Below are positions 50,908 to 59,400 of a stretch of 64,000 bases of DNA, piece after piece (positions within the stretch are counted from its first letter, which is position 1; each line of letters begins with the position of its first letter). The stretch lies in the NCBI GenBank assembly GCA_965249215.1, contig CBDFLN010000002.1, forward strand, positions 1,860,001-1,924,000, written 5' to 3'. The notes under the pieces were generated by a model, which had not been told where the DNA came from, searched no databases, and was given only the letters and a program-made list of their open reading frames with translations. A program made the translations under genes and the position numbers. The DNA is from G963667675 sp965249215. GTDB lineage: Bacteria; Chloroflexota; Dehalococcoidia; Lucifugimonadales; UBA3495.

Positions 50908-52074
50908 TTAGGCGAGCACCCGGTAGCGATAGGAGGACGAAATCAGGTCTCCCCGGTCGAACCGGTCGAACCCGAGGCGGGAAATATCGATCGACGTTGC
51001 CCGGCCCTGGACAATCAACTCCGCCATTACTGCCCCTATCATCGGAGACAACTTGAACCCGTGGCCGCTGAATCCCACCGCGCAATACAGGCCTTCTATT
51101 CCGGGCGCCCGGTCCAGGATCGGATGCCAGTCCGGCGTCGTGGTGAACAACCCGGACCAGCCACCCATGAAGTGACAGTCAGCCATGGCGGGCATCCTTG
51201 CCGCCAGGCTCCCCAGAACGTCCGGCAACCTACCCATGTCCACTCCCTGGTCGTAGGCGTCGACGTCGGCCACCTCGTCTTCTCCAAATCCGACCAGGGT
51301 CATCGAAGCGCCGTCCGGACGAAACGAAAAGGACCGGGCAATGTCTCCCACGGTGGGATGGTCAGGCAACAGCTCCATCGGCCTGCCCAAAGTCGCTATC
51401 TGGTGCCGGACTGGAATCAGGGGGACGTCGACCCCGACCTTCGCCATCTCCTGTCTAGACCAGGGCCCGGCGGCCATGACCACCGTGGACGTTTCAACCT
51501 TGCCCTGGCGGGTTGAAACGGATCTGACGCGGCCGCCGGACAACTCGATGCCCAAGGCAGGAGTCCTCAATTGAATCTCGGCGCCCTTCTCCCGGGCCCT
51601 GGACGCATAGGACGTGGTCACGAGGTGGGGGTCGGCGTAGCCCGAATCCGGCTCCCAGGCCGCGGCCTCTCCCTCGTCGACGGCAAGCATAGGCGCCAGG
51701 TCTTTCAGGTCATCGTGAGCCACTAGTCCGGTGTTGATTCCCAGCCCCTGCTGCATGGCCACGTTGCGTTCCAGCCCGGGCCGGTCCACGTCCTCGACTA
51801 TGACTACGTAGCCCGTCTTCACAAAGCCGGAAGACCCGCCCACGGCGTCGTCGAAATTGGAAAAGACTTTGAGACTTTCCGAGGCCATTGAGGCGGTCTC
51901 CGGGTTGGAGTAGTGCATGCGGCAGATGGCTTGAGAACGGCCTGTAGAGCCGGACCCCAATGTGTCCATTTCCAGCAGCACCGAGTTGGTGATTCCCAAG
52001 CGGGCCAGGTGATAGAGGATGCTGCACCCCATCACGCCGCCGCCTATGATGACCACATCCGCGGTCTGTCGCAT
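50908..52074 (-). CDS. FAD-dependent oxidoreductase (DAO/sarcosine oxidase type)
   Basis: 388 residues. GGGVMGCSILYHLARLG (about 11-27) is the Rossmann dinucleotide-binding site. VLLEMDTLGSGSTGRSQAICR, the block with ATSSRA-like use, and the C-terminal GLYCAVGFSGHGFKLSPMIG match D-amino-acid oxidase-family enzymes such as sarcosine oxidase beta and glycine oxidase. It would oxidise a secondary or primary amine on FAD. Substrate is not determined. The gene stands just upstream of the zincin gene and downstream of the M42-type peptidase on the same strand. Confidence 0.9.
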   Translation of the reverse strand: MRQTADVVIIGGGVMGCSILYHLARLGITNSVLLEMDTLGSGSTGRSQAICRMHYSNPETASMASESLKVFSNFDDAVGGSSGFVKTGYVVIVEDVDRPGLERNVAMQQGLGINTGLVAHDDLKDLAPMLAVDEGEAAAWEPDSGYADPHLVTTSYASRAREKGAEIQLRTPALGIELSGGRVRSVSTRQGKVETSTVVMAAGPWSRQEMAKVGVDVPLIPVRHQIATLGRPMELLPDHPTVGDIARSFSFRPDGASMTLVGFGEDEVADVDAYDQGVDMGRLPDVLGSLAARMPAMADCHFMGGWSGLFTTTPDWHPILDRAPGIEGLYCAVGFSGHGFKLSPMIGAVMAELIVQGRATSIDISRLGFDRFDRGDLISSSYRYRVLA

Positions 52075-52147
52075 AGTTTACGGAACGCCTCCGGTAATTG
52101 TTATCAAACCTTCCGTCACTTCTGGGAGAAGGCGGTAGTACAGGCCG

Positions 52148-53272
52148 TCAGGAGGCTGAGAAGGAGTTCGGGGTGGCAAGCCGCCGCCGCTGGGCGTCCG
52201 GGATCTGCTTTAGCCGTTGCGAAAAGGCTGTGTCGCCCCGCTCTTCGACGAGATACGCCGCTTCGGTCATCAACCGAATTCCGCCCATGAAGTCGTTTAC
52301 ATCGATGTATTCCGCTTCCACTCCACCGTGTGGGGCGCCATTGTGGTAGTTGCCCAGGGGAAAGGCGATGCCGGTGGTACGGTAGCCGTAGTGGGCAAAG
52401 GCGCTGGCCTCGCACACTCCACCGCTCATCAGTTGCCGTTGTACTTGGACTCCCGAGTTCCCGGCCCGCAAGGACTCCCGCGCCCGGACCAACGCCGCCT
52501 CGGCATGGGCGTCAAAGGTCATGGCCGCGTCGCCAACCCGGATTACCGGGCCGCCTCCCTGCTCCGCTCCGGGCAGGACCCGGCTGGACTCGACGGACAC
52601 AATCAACGTATCTTGGGGCAGGCTCCCGGACTCAGCCAGCAGCCGGGCTCCCACCAAGCCCACTTCCTCGGCCCTGGTAAAGACACCGTAGACATCCCCC
52701 GGAGGCGGACGGATAGACAATGCGGCAAGAGTAGCCAGGATACCGGCGCAGCCGGCCAGGTCGTCGGCCGCCCGCATCCGGATGAAGTCGCCGTCCAACT
52801 CGAAATCTACCAGATCGAAAATCACCGGACGGGGCAACTCCAGCTCCACAGGCTCTGCAAGCCTGACCAACACCTGCTGAGCGCTATCATCTCCCCAGCG
52901 TCCGGCAGTGACCGCCGACAGGCGTCTGCCATTATCCAACACCACCTGCACGGGAACCCCAGGCTGGAGAGCGGCAGCCGGAACGCCGCCCAGTACGTCG
53001 GCAACCAGGTCTGACCCCTGGGCTTCCACCGCTTCGAAACCAGGGTGGTCCATGTGGGCTACCAGAGCCAAGGGCGTGGCGTTGGATTTTAGACCGCCGA
53101 CACGGGCCACAACGTTGCCGTGTCGGTCTACCTGGATCTCCAGGCCCGCTTCCCCCAATACGCTTTGGACAACCGCCGCGACACCGCTCTCCCAGTAAGC
53201 CACCGCGGGCTGCGCCGCCAGCCTGGCCAGGATGTCCAATGCTTGCTGCTTGCCTTGGAGCACAGGTGTCAC
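52148..53272 (-). CDS. M42/M20-like metallopeptidase
   Basis: 374 residues. LVAHMDHPGF (first metal ligand), ADDLAGCAGIL (bridging Asp), FTRAEEVGLVGA (catalytic Glu and next ligand), SVESSR and NYHNGAPHGGVEAE (last His) give the co-catalytic zinc site in the order of M42 aminopeptidases. Unlike a typical M42 protein it lacks the clear DGDR-type segment, so a divergent or M20-like member is possible. A cytoplasmic peptidase removing N-terminal residues is expected. A FAD oxidoreductase follows on the same strand 73 bases away. Confidence 0.82.
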   Translation of the reverse strand: MTPVLQGKQQALDILARLAAQPAVAYWESGVAAVVQSVLGEAGLEIQVDRHGNVVARVGGLKSNATPLALVAHMDHPGFEAVEAQGSDLVADVLGGVPAAALQPGVPVQVVLDNGRRLSAVTAGRWGDDSAQQVLVRLAEPVELELPRPVIFDLVDFELDGDFIRMRAADDLAGCAGILATLAALSIRPPPGDVYGVFTRAEEVGLVGARLLAESGSLPQDTLIVSVESSRVLPGAEQGGGPVIRVGDAAMTFDAHAEAALVRARESLRAGNSGVQVQRQLMSGGVCEASAFAHYGYRTTGIAFPLGNYHNGAPHGGVEAEYIDVNDFMGGIRLMTEAAYLVEERGDTAFSQRLKQIPDAQRRRLATPNSFSAS

Positions 53273-53628
53273 CTATGCGGAATTGCAATTGTCGGGTAAT
53301 TCGTTGACATATCCAAGCAGGGGAGCATGAGCCCCTGGAGTTCATAGCGGGCGAGGTCGGCTGTGTCCGGGCGGAGGCGAGTTAGTCCACGGCGGAAGAG
53401 GCGGACTTGGAGCCAACGGTAGGGAGCATCTTCTCCTATGCCGGAGGAGCGGGCGGCTCGAGCCAGGGTGGGAGCAGCGGCGAAGATAGGCGTAGCTTGC
53501 AGCCGGCGGGAGGAAAGGCCGGATTTTTCGATTTCTGTACCATTCTGTACCATTTCGTCCCATTTTGGGGCGTCGGCAGCAGGTGAGGGAGGGTTGGAGG
53601 ATTCGGGGCTGGACCGGCGTTTGGTCAC
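53269..53628 (-). pseudogene. Degraded helix-turn-helix gene overlapping the M42 start
   Basis: 119 codons. RRLQATPIFAAAPTLARAARSSGIGEDAPYRWLQVRLFRRGLTRLRPDTADLARYELQGLMLPCL has the pattern of a phage-type or terminase-small-subunit HTH (PTLARAARSSGI ... YRWLQ). The N-terminal PKWDEMVQNGTE is shared with a repeat at 34.4 kb. The C-terminal end (CLDMSTNYPTIAIPHR) looks out of place and overlaps the M42 gene start, so the frame is probably truncated or shifted. I would treat it as a remnant. Confidence 0.4.
53530..53573 (-). repeat. Dispersed repeat, copy B
   Basis: Reverse-strand CCCAAAATGGGA, GAAATGG and ACAGAATGGTA mirror the copy at 34388-34430. Lies within the degraded HTH frame. Confidence 0.5.
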
Positions 53629-53886
53629 GACATGTCACAGGCCTCAGTGGCTGGTCTTGATTGGGTCCGGCGATATGGCAGGGACCTGACCTGCATCCAT
53701 GATAAGGGGAGCCTGGGAGGCTGGGCAAGGGGCAAGTGTCAGTGGTGGGGGCGTGAACTGTGATTTACGGGATTCATGGGATAGGCAGGATGGGGGCATT
53801 TTCCTGGCTGTGGGTTCGCCCGTTCGAGTGGTTCGAGAGCCTCACCACGAACGGACTTCCCACCCCCATCCCACCCCCGTTCGCCC
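53629..53886. other. Gene-free spacer before the tandem repeat
   Basis: No gene. Contains CGTTCGAGTGGTTCGAGAGCC just before the array, which resembles a degenerate founder of the repeat unit. Confidence 0.4.
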
Positions 53887-54415
53887 TTCGAGAGCCTCAG
53901 GACAGGCCCTTCGAGAGCCTCAGGACAGGCCCTTCGAGAGCCTCAGGACAGGCCCTTCGAGAGCCTCAGGACAGGCCCTTCGAGAGCCTCAGGACAGGCC
54001 CTTCGAGAGCCTCAGGACAGGCCCTTCGAGAGCCTCAGGACAGGCCCTTCGAGAGCCTCAGGACAGGCCCTTCGAGAGCCTCAGGACAGGCCCTTCGAGA
54101 GCCTCAGGACAGGCCCTTCGAGAGCCTCAGGACAGGCCCTTCGAGAGCCTCAGGACAGGCCCTTCGAGAGCCTCAGGACAGGCCCTTCGAGAGCCTCAGG
54201 ACAGGCCCTTCGAGAGCCTCAGGACAGGCCCTTCGAGAGCCTCAGGACAGGCCCTTCGAGAGCCTCAGGACAGGCCCTTCGAGAGCCTCAGGACAGGCCC
54301 TTCGAGAGCCTCAGGACAGGCCCTTCGAGAGCCTCAGGACAGGCCCTTCGAGAGCCTCAGGACAGGCCCTTCGAGAGCCTCAGGACAGGCCCTTCGAGAG
54401 CCTCAGGACAGGCCC
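53887..54415. repeat. Tandem array, 23 copies of a 23-bp unit
   Basis: Each unit begins TTCGAGAGCCTCAGGACAGG and ends CCC. Units start at 53887 and every 23 bases to 54393, and no variant copy was seen. There are no spacers, so it is not a CRISPR. Since 23 is not a multiple of 3, each frame cycles through all three readings, and stop-free frames across it are artefacts. Such perfect uniformity implies recent slippage or gene-conversion-like homogenisation, or assembly error. Confidence 0.9.
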
Positions 54416-54522
54416 AGGAAGGACGGGGAGGGATGGCGAGATTCCTGCTTTGGCGGGGAATGCCTTCTTGGATTATACCAATGGCCTGGACCCAAGTCCC
54501 ACCGACGCACGAAAAGGCGCCA

Positions 54523-54531
54523 TGCTATACT
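54523..54531 (+). promoter_or_regulatory. Extended -10 promoter for the Ldh2 gene
   Basis: TGCTATACT about 40 bases before the ATG; extended -10 form, no clear -35. Confidence 0.45.
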
Positions 54532-54570
54532 CGCTTTCGGCCTACGGGCACGATTTGGAGGAGGATTTCC

Positions 54571-55647
54571 ATGCTCGAGCAGTTCTTGGTCAGCGAGGGA
54601 GATTCGGTCCTGGTCCCAGGCGACGACCTCAAAGCCACTGTCGCCGGCCTGTTCGAGAAGTTGGGAGTAGAGGCTGCAGACGCTCAGTTGGGGGCCGATG
54701 TCCTGGTGCTGGCCGACCTACGGGGCGTCGCCACCCACGGTGTTTCCAATATGCTCAAGAGCTATGTCGCCGGGTATCAGGACGGCAGCATAAACCCATG
54801 CCCCGACTGGAAGGTGGTCAGGGAATCGCCCGCCACCGCCAATATCGATTCCGACAGGGGCCTCGGCACCATTGTCGTCCCCAAGGCCATGGAAATCGCC
54901 GTAGAAAAAGCCAAATCAGTGGGCGTAGGCATGGTCACCATGTTCAATGCCCGCCACCTGGGCATGGCCTCATACCACGCTATGCTGGCCCTGCCGCACG
55001 ACATGATTGGGGTCTGCATGACCAGTTGCCCTCCCCTTATGGCCCCGACCTTCGGGGCGGAGCCCCGGCTGGGCACCAACCCCATCGCCGTGGCCGCTCC
55101 CGCGCAAGACGAGCCCCCCTTCGTATTCGACGCAGCCATGAGCTTGGTAGCCAGCAACAAGGTCCGCATAGCGCGGTTGCTGGGCAGCAAGATACAGCCG
55201 GGATGGATGACCGATACGGAAGGCAATCCGGTTATGGAAGAGGCCGACATTCCCGATGACTACACCTTGCTGCCCCTGGGCAGCACGCGGGAACTGGGGT
55301 CTCACAAAGGGTATGGGCTTGCCGGCGTCGTAGACATCCTGGCGGGAGTATTAACGGGGTTCGGCTTTGGCATTAACCCGGGCCGCCCCAACTTCGGACA
55401 CTACGTGGCCGCGTACAACATCGAGGCCTTCACCGACTTAGATGGGTTCAAAGAGATGATGGACCAGTGGCTAAGGATGTTGAAGGACACCAAGCCGGCG
55501 CCGGGCCACGAGCGGGTATTGGTCGCCGGCCAGCCCGAGGCTGAAACGGAGGCCGTCCGGCGGGCCCAGGGCATTCCCCTGCACAAAGACGTCGTCCGCT
55601 GGCTGCGTGACACCTGCGCCGAGCTATCGGTCCCCTGCCTGGTCTAG
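54571..55647 (+). CDS. Ldh2-family malate/L-lactate/ureidoglycolate-type dehydrogenase
   Basis: 358 residues from the ATG at 54571, which has GGAGGAGG 7 bases upstream; longer frames through the tandem repeat are artefacts. RGVATHGVSNMLKSYVAG (catalytic His region), ARHLGMASYHAMLA, APTFGAEPRLGTNPIAVAAPA and SHKGYGLAGVVDILAGVLTG are Ldh2/LDH2-MDH2 family blocks. The enzyme reduces or oxidises a 2-hydroxy acid with NAD(P); the exact substrate is open. A hairpin (GCTTAG / CTAAGC, 55648-55665) follows the stop. Confidence 0.9.
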   Translation: MLEQFLVSEGDSVLVPGDDLKATVAGLFEKLGVEAADAQLGADVLVLADLRGVATHGVSNMLKSYVAGYQDGSINPCPDWKVVRESPATANIDSDRGLGTIVVPKAMEIAVEKAKSVGVGMVTMFNARHLGMASYHAMLALPHDMIGVCMTSCPPLMAPTFGAEPRLGTNPIAVAAPAQDEPPFVFDAAMSLVASNKVRIARLLGSKIQPGWMTDTEGNPVMEEADIPDDYTLLPLGSTRELGSHKGYGLAGVVDILAGVLTGFGFGINPGRPNFGHYVAAYNIEAFTDLDGFKEMMDQWLRMLKDTKPAPGHERVLVAGQPEAETEAVRRAQGIPLHKDVVRWLRDTCAELSVPCLV

Positions 55648-55665
55648 GCTTAGTTCTTCCTAAGC
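55648..55665. terminator. Hairpin between convergent Ldh2 and PfkB genes
   Basis: GCTTAG, loop TTCTTC, CTAAGC, starting one base past the Ldh2 stop. No T-run; weak terminator candidate. Confidence 0.35.
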
Positions 55666-55686
55666 GGGCCAGCCTCGCCCCCGCCC

Positions 55687-56616
55687 TCAGCTCCCGTAGT
55701 AGCCCTGCAGCGTCTGGCTGAACTCGTCTGCGGTCATCGAGTATTCCTGGGTACCGTAGCTCTGCACCGCATAATAGCCGCATACGGCGCCCATTTGGGC
55801 AGCCCGTTCTACCGGACATCCCTCCACCAGGCCCTTTATCAGGCCACCGCGGAAAGCATCGCCGGCGCCGGTGGGGTCAACCACCTTTGCTCCAGGAACC
55901 GCGGGGATCTTGACGGCGCCCCCTTGAGTCACAACCTCGCAGCCCTCGCCGGCTTTGGTGGTCACGATAGTCCCCACCATTTCCAGCAATTGCTGGACCG
56001 ATAGGCCGGTAGCGTTGCCTATCAATTGCAACTCATAGTCATTGGAGATCAGCACGTTTGCCTGATCGATAGCCCGGGCCAGGTCTCCGCTGTCCCATGC
56101 AGGCAGCGACTGGCCGGGGTCGAATATCCAGAAGATGCCCCGTTCACGGCAGGCCTGCGCATAGTCGGCCATGTCTTTTAGATTGCCGGGGGCTACGATG
56201 GCTATGGCCTGGGACGGGTCTACCTTGTCGAAATCGTACAGGGAAGGGTGTTTCATAGCCCCTGGATTGAAGCCGGTGATCTGGTTGTCCGCTTCGTCGG
56301 TCGTGATGTAGGCGGAAGCCGTCAGTTCCTCCGGGATGATGCGCACGTCGTCCGCGGCGATGCCCAGTTGCTCCAACCATTCCAGGTAGCGCTGGTGATC
56401 TCGGCCCAAGGTGGCCAGAATCCGCGGCTTCTCTCCCAATAAAGACAGGGCATAGGCAATGTTGCCTGCCGTCCCGCCGAACTTTTCCGCCAGCCCGTTC
56501 ACCGTGAAGCTGACGTTGATCATGTGTATCTTGTCGGGCATGATGTGGTCGGAGAACCGGCCCGGAAAGTCCATGATGCGATCGTAGGCCAGGGAGCCCG
56601 ATACTAGAATTTCCAT
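55687..56616 (-). CDS. PfkB-family sugar/nucleoside kinase (adenosine-kinase-like)
   Basis: 309 residues. The N-terminal LVSGSLAYDRIMDFPG and FGGTAGNIAYALSLLG (PfkB signature 1, about 47) and the C-terminal VDPTGAGDAFRGG (signature 2 with the catalytic Asp, about 250) define the family. FNPGAMKHP places it nearer adenosine kinase/ribokinase than phosphofructokinase. It phosphorylates a sugar or nucleoside using ATP. Substrate open. The ATG has AGGAAG upstream. It converges with the Ldh2 gene. Confidence 0.85.
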   Translation of the reverse strand: MEILVSGSLAYDRIMDFPGRFSDHIMPDKIHMINVSFTVNGLAEKFGGTAGNIAYALSLLGEKPRILATLGRDHQRYLEWLEQLGIAADDVRIIPEELTASAYITTDEADNQITGFNPGAMKHPSLYDFDKVDPSQAIAIVAPGNLKDMADYAQACRERGIFWIFDPGQSLPAWDSGDLARAIDQANVLISNDYELQLIGNATGLSVQQLLEMVGTIVTTKAGEGCEVVTQGGAVKIPAVPGAKVVDPTGAGDAFRGGLIKGLVEGCPVERAAQMGAVCGYYAVQSYGTQEYSMTADEFSQTLQGYYGS

Positions 56617-56788
56617 GTATTGCTTCCTCGTTTAGGGTGGAATTACTGCCCTGAAACCCGGCCTATGCTACCTTGCGACAGGGCAGCGCTGGTCTCAAGC
56701 TGTCCAAATGTAGCCGCGCAACGGGGCAAGCGCAAGGCGGGCAAGCGAAGCAGAGGGGGCTAGTGTATCTGGAGTACACCCCGCTCCG

Positions 56789-57694
56789 TCAGCAACCGTG
56801 GAGCCCCTCCAAGTCACCCACGAACTCTACCAGGTCGCCGGGGTCAATTCCCTGCTCGGCGTACTCCCCCGCATTGATTTCCAACACGTACAGGGCGGGG
56901 CTGCTGGGTGAAAACTTGGGCAGGTCGCCCAGGGCCTGGCCCTCCTCAGGGGGCGGGGCGCCCAAAGTTACGTCCACTACTGTACAGTCTGCGCCAATCC
57001 ACACGATGTCCAGGGGAAAGTGCATTTCCTTCATCCAGAAGGAGAACGTGCCCTCGTTCTCGAAGATAAACAACATGCCGGTTTCGGCCGCCATGACCTC
57101 CCGCCCAGACAGGCCCTGACTCCGCTGCTCCGGGGTCAGGGCCAGGTCCACGGGAAATAGGGCATCTCCAATTCTTACAACCGGGCCCTGGATGGGCGCC
57201 GGGGTTTCCGTTGGGAGGGCCGTTGCCGTTGCCGTCGGCGTTACAGGCGTCGGACTTAAGGCCGGGGGCTGTGTGGTCGATAGCGCCACAGCCGTTGGCG
57301 TCTCTGCAGGCGCCACAGGAGTTTTCACGGCCGTTGGCGTCCCGGCAGGGGCTCCGGGTGTTTCCGTGGCCTCTGGTGACCCTGCCGGAGTAGCCGAAGG
57401 CGTCGCGTCGGCGTTCGCAGCAGCAGGTGTCTGGGCAGGCGCCAAGGGCGTGGTCACGGTAGGGGGCGTCTCCACAGCAGCGGTTGGCGTGCTCGTTGCC
57501 GTGGAAGCCTCGGTGGGAGCCGCAGTCGAGTCAGTGGCAGCGCCGCCGCAACCCGTCGCGAACGCCAACAACAGCGCCACCAAGAGTGGAGTCACTACGC
57601 AACTTCCGGCCATGCGCCGGAAGGCCCTTCCCAATGGGCTTTGGCCCCTTGGGGACTCCGGTTCTCGGGTGTGGCCGTCAGGCTCTAACATCAA
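56789..57694 (-). CDS. DUF192-domain lipoprotein with Thr/Pro/Ala-rich linker
   Basis: 301 residues at the longest start; an ATG at 57613 (MAGSCVVTPLLVALLLAF) is an alternative. The hydrophobic segment ends ATGCGG, a lipobox, so the mature protein is lipid-anchored. About residues 50-170 are low-complexity Thr/Pro/Ala repeats (PTAV, ETP), a cell-surface linker. The C-terminal 120 residues are DUF192: PVDLALTPEQRSQGLSGRE, GMLFIFENEG, FSFWMKEMHFPLDIVWIG. Function of DUF192 is unknown. The long linker suggests it reaches out from the membrane. Confidence 0.8.
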   Translation of the reverse strand: MMLEPDGHTREPESPRGQSPLGRAFRRMAGSCVVTPLLVALLLAFATGCGGAATDSTAAPTEASTATSTPTAAVETPPTVTTPLAPAQTPAAANADATPSATPAGSPEATETPGAPAGTPTAVKTPVAPAETPTAVALSTTQPPALSPTPVTPTATATALPTETPAPIQGPVVRIGDALFPVDLALTPEQRSQGLSGREVMAAETGMLFIFENEGTFSFWMKEMHFPLDIVWIGADCTVVDVTLGAPPPEEGQALGDLPKFSPSSPALYVLEINAGEYAEQGIDPGDLVEFVGDLEGLHGC

Positions 57695-57769
57695 TGGCCT
57701 CGCGTGTTGACGAAGTCAAAGGCCAAGGAGTAGTCTGAATGGCGCCAAGTCCTGCCGCGGGGGGCGAGA

Positions 57770-58321
57770 ATGACGCAAGAGACCAAGTCGGTCCTGACTC
57801 CCGAAGTCAAGGCAATGATCGGCGTGAGCGGTGAAGTTGTCGAAGCATGGGGCGTGGTTGATCCAGAGTACCTGAGACGGTTTACCCAGGCCCTCATGGA
57901 CCCCGACCCCAGGTACTGGGACCAGGAGTTTGCCGGGTCAACCAAATACGGTGAAATTATAACCCCTCCTATCATGGTTAGCTACATGGGCAACCGCGTC
58001 CGCCCCGACCAGGATGACCCCATCGCCAAGTCCTTCGAAGAGAACCCCATGTCCGACGGCATCGGCCGGCTCAGACTCCGCGGCACATTGCCCCCGATCC
58101 CTACTCACTTGGTGCGGGTGTTGAATGCGGGGAACGAGCTCGAGATTTACCAGTACCCCAGCATCGGTGACACGGTTTACTTCCAGAATAGGTACTCAGA
58201 TATTCGAGAACGGGCGGGCCGTGACGGTCAACCGTTCCTCATCGTTACCACTGAAACGACCTACAAGAACCAGAATGACGAACTTCTGTGCATCACCCGG
58301 GCCTCCGGCATCCGGCGCTGA
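57770..58321 (+). CDS. MaoC-like N-terminal dehydratase (FAS1-like) protein
   Basis: 183 residues. VVEAWGVVDPEYLRRFTQALMDPDPRYWDQEFA followed by ITPPIMVSYM matches the MaoC-like N-terminal (hot-dog) domain that forms half of the (R)-specific hydratase heterodimer. The catalytic Asp/His pair lies in the partner. The next gene, 98 bases on, is a second hot-dog protein, so the two probably form a heterodimeric enoyl-CoA hydratase-like enzyme acting on acyl or hydroxyacyl-CoA. The pathway is unknown; acyl-CoA dehydrogenases elsewhere in the window could feed it. Confidence 0.8.
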   Translation: MTQETKSVLTPEVKAMIGVSGEVVEAWGVVDPEYLRRFTQALMDPDPRYWDQEFAGSTKYGEIITPPIMVSYMGNRVRPDQDDPIAKSFEENPMSDGIGRLRLRGTLPPIPTHLVRVLNAGNELEIYQYPSIGDTVYFQNRYSDIRERAGRDGQPFLIVTTETTYKNQNDELLCITRASGIRR

Positions 58322-58419
58322 AGCCTTTCGCCATAAACGGCTATGCCGAAATGTCTCCTTGCATTCCCCCCAATAATCAGGCCAATAATCAGGCGCATTC
58401 TCCCTGAAAGGCAGTGGTT

Positions 58420-58980
58420 ATGAGCGTTGCTTTAGAAGACCTGCTCAAGATGACCCCGGAAGAGATTCCGGCTCACAATGAAAAACCCACGTCGGAGCAG
58501 TTGCGGAACAAGTCGCAGACCTATTTCGAGGACGTTTACGAGGGAATGGAGCTGCCCAAGTACATATACAGCCCTACTCCCACCCATTTGTTCCGTTGGA
58601 GCGCGGCCATCGAGAATTTCCACCGAATCCACTATGACCTGGACTTCGGTCTCAACCACGACAAGAACCCCAGCATTCTGGTCCATGGCTCGTGGAAGCA
58701 GAGCGTGGTACCCCAGTACCTCAAAGACTGGACCTTGCCCGGAGGCTGGCCCTGGAAAGCGAGCATCCAACACCGGGCGATGCTGGTGCCTGGCGACATC
58801 ATAATCCTGTGGGGCAAGGTGACCAGCAAAGAGGAGAAGGGCGGCATGGGCCTGGTGGGACTGGACCTGGGAATGATCACCCAGGACGGCATCGAAAGCA
58901 TGCCGGGGACGGCTACCGTGGTCCTTCCGCTGAGGGACGGCCCGGAAATCCCCTATCCCTTTGTGCCGCCAGCCGATTAG
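58420..58980 (+). CDS. MaoC-like dehydratase, second subunit
   Basis: 186 residues from the ATG at 58420. SPTPTHLFRWSAAIENFHRIHYDLDFG contains the hydratase motif around the catalytic D and H (NFHRIHYD), and ILVHGSWKQSVVPQYLKDW the hot-dog helix region. It pairs with the gene before it. An 11-base direct repeat (CCAATAATCAGG twice) sits in the gap between them. Weak Shine-Dalgarno (GAAAGGCAG). Substrate not known. Confidence 0.8.
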   Translation: MSVALEDLLKMTPEEIPAHNEKPTSEQLRNKSQTYFEDVYEGMELPKYIYSPTPTHLFRWSAAIENFHRIHYDLDFGLNHDKNPSILVHGSWKQSVVPQYLKDWTLPGGWPWKASIQHRAMLVPGDIIILWGKVTSKEEKGGMGLVGLDLGMITQDGIESMPGTATVVLPLRDGPEIPYPFVPPAD

Positions 58981-59045
58981 ATGCCCGTTTAGCTGCGCCG
59001 GCCGAAACTGTCCGGCAACGTCCTGCCAAGAGGTAGAAGTGCACC

Positions 59046-59315
59046 ATGGCCCGATTTATTGCGATTCACAAATTGCCGGGGATTACCGAAGAGGAATTTC
59101 GAGACAAGCTGGACTCCGTACGGAAATGGCGGCCGGACCGCCGCACCACCATACTAAAGGTCTACGGCGACCTTGATAGCGGGACTTTGGTCAGCGAATG
59201 CGAGGCTGTGGAACAGGCCCACTTCGAGGACTGGATCAAGCTGGCAGGCTGGCCCGTCGAGTCCATACACAAGGTGGACCTGATCTGCCAGGTGGGCAAC
59301 TTCTGGAAGGTGTGA
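59046..59315 (+). CDS. Small alpha-beta-barrel-like protein, unknown
   Basis: 89 residues: ARFIAIHKLPGITEEEFRDKLDSVRKW, then ILKVYGDLDSGTLVSECEA and WPVESIHKVDLICQVGNFWKV. The beta-alpha-beta layout and the isolated His and Cys residues resemble dimeric alpha-beta barrel proteins such as the DUF4242-like nickel-binding group, but I am not certain. GAGGTAG lies about 12 bases upstream. It follows the MaoC pair by 65 bases and may belong to that transcript. Confidence 0.5.
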   Translation: MARFIAIHKLPGITEEEFRDKLDSVRKWRPDRRTTILKVYGDLDSGTLVSECEAVEQAHFEDWIKLAGWPVESIHKVDLICQVGNFWKV

Positions 59316-59400
59316 CCCGGCAGAGGGGCCGCTGCGGTCTGAGCATCCGCTGTGAACTCGGAGCTAGCGGCAACGCCAGCACACCCTACGCTCTGGAGCG

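Noticed and set aside
53887..54415. Tandem array as a CRISPR
   Set aside because: Units are contiguous and identical with no spacers, and no cas gene is near.
53699..55259. Long frames (323 and 499 codons) running through the 23-bp tandem array
   Set aside because: The array is stop-free in two plus-strand frames by chance and cycles reading frame every 23 bases. The frames then run out of phase over the real Ldh2 gene.
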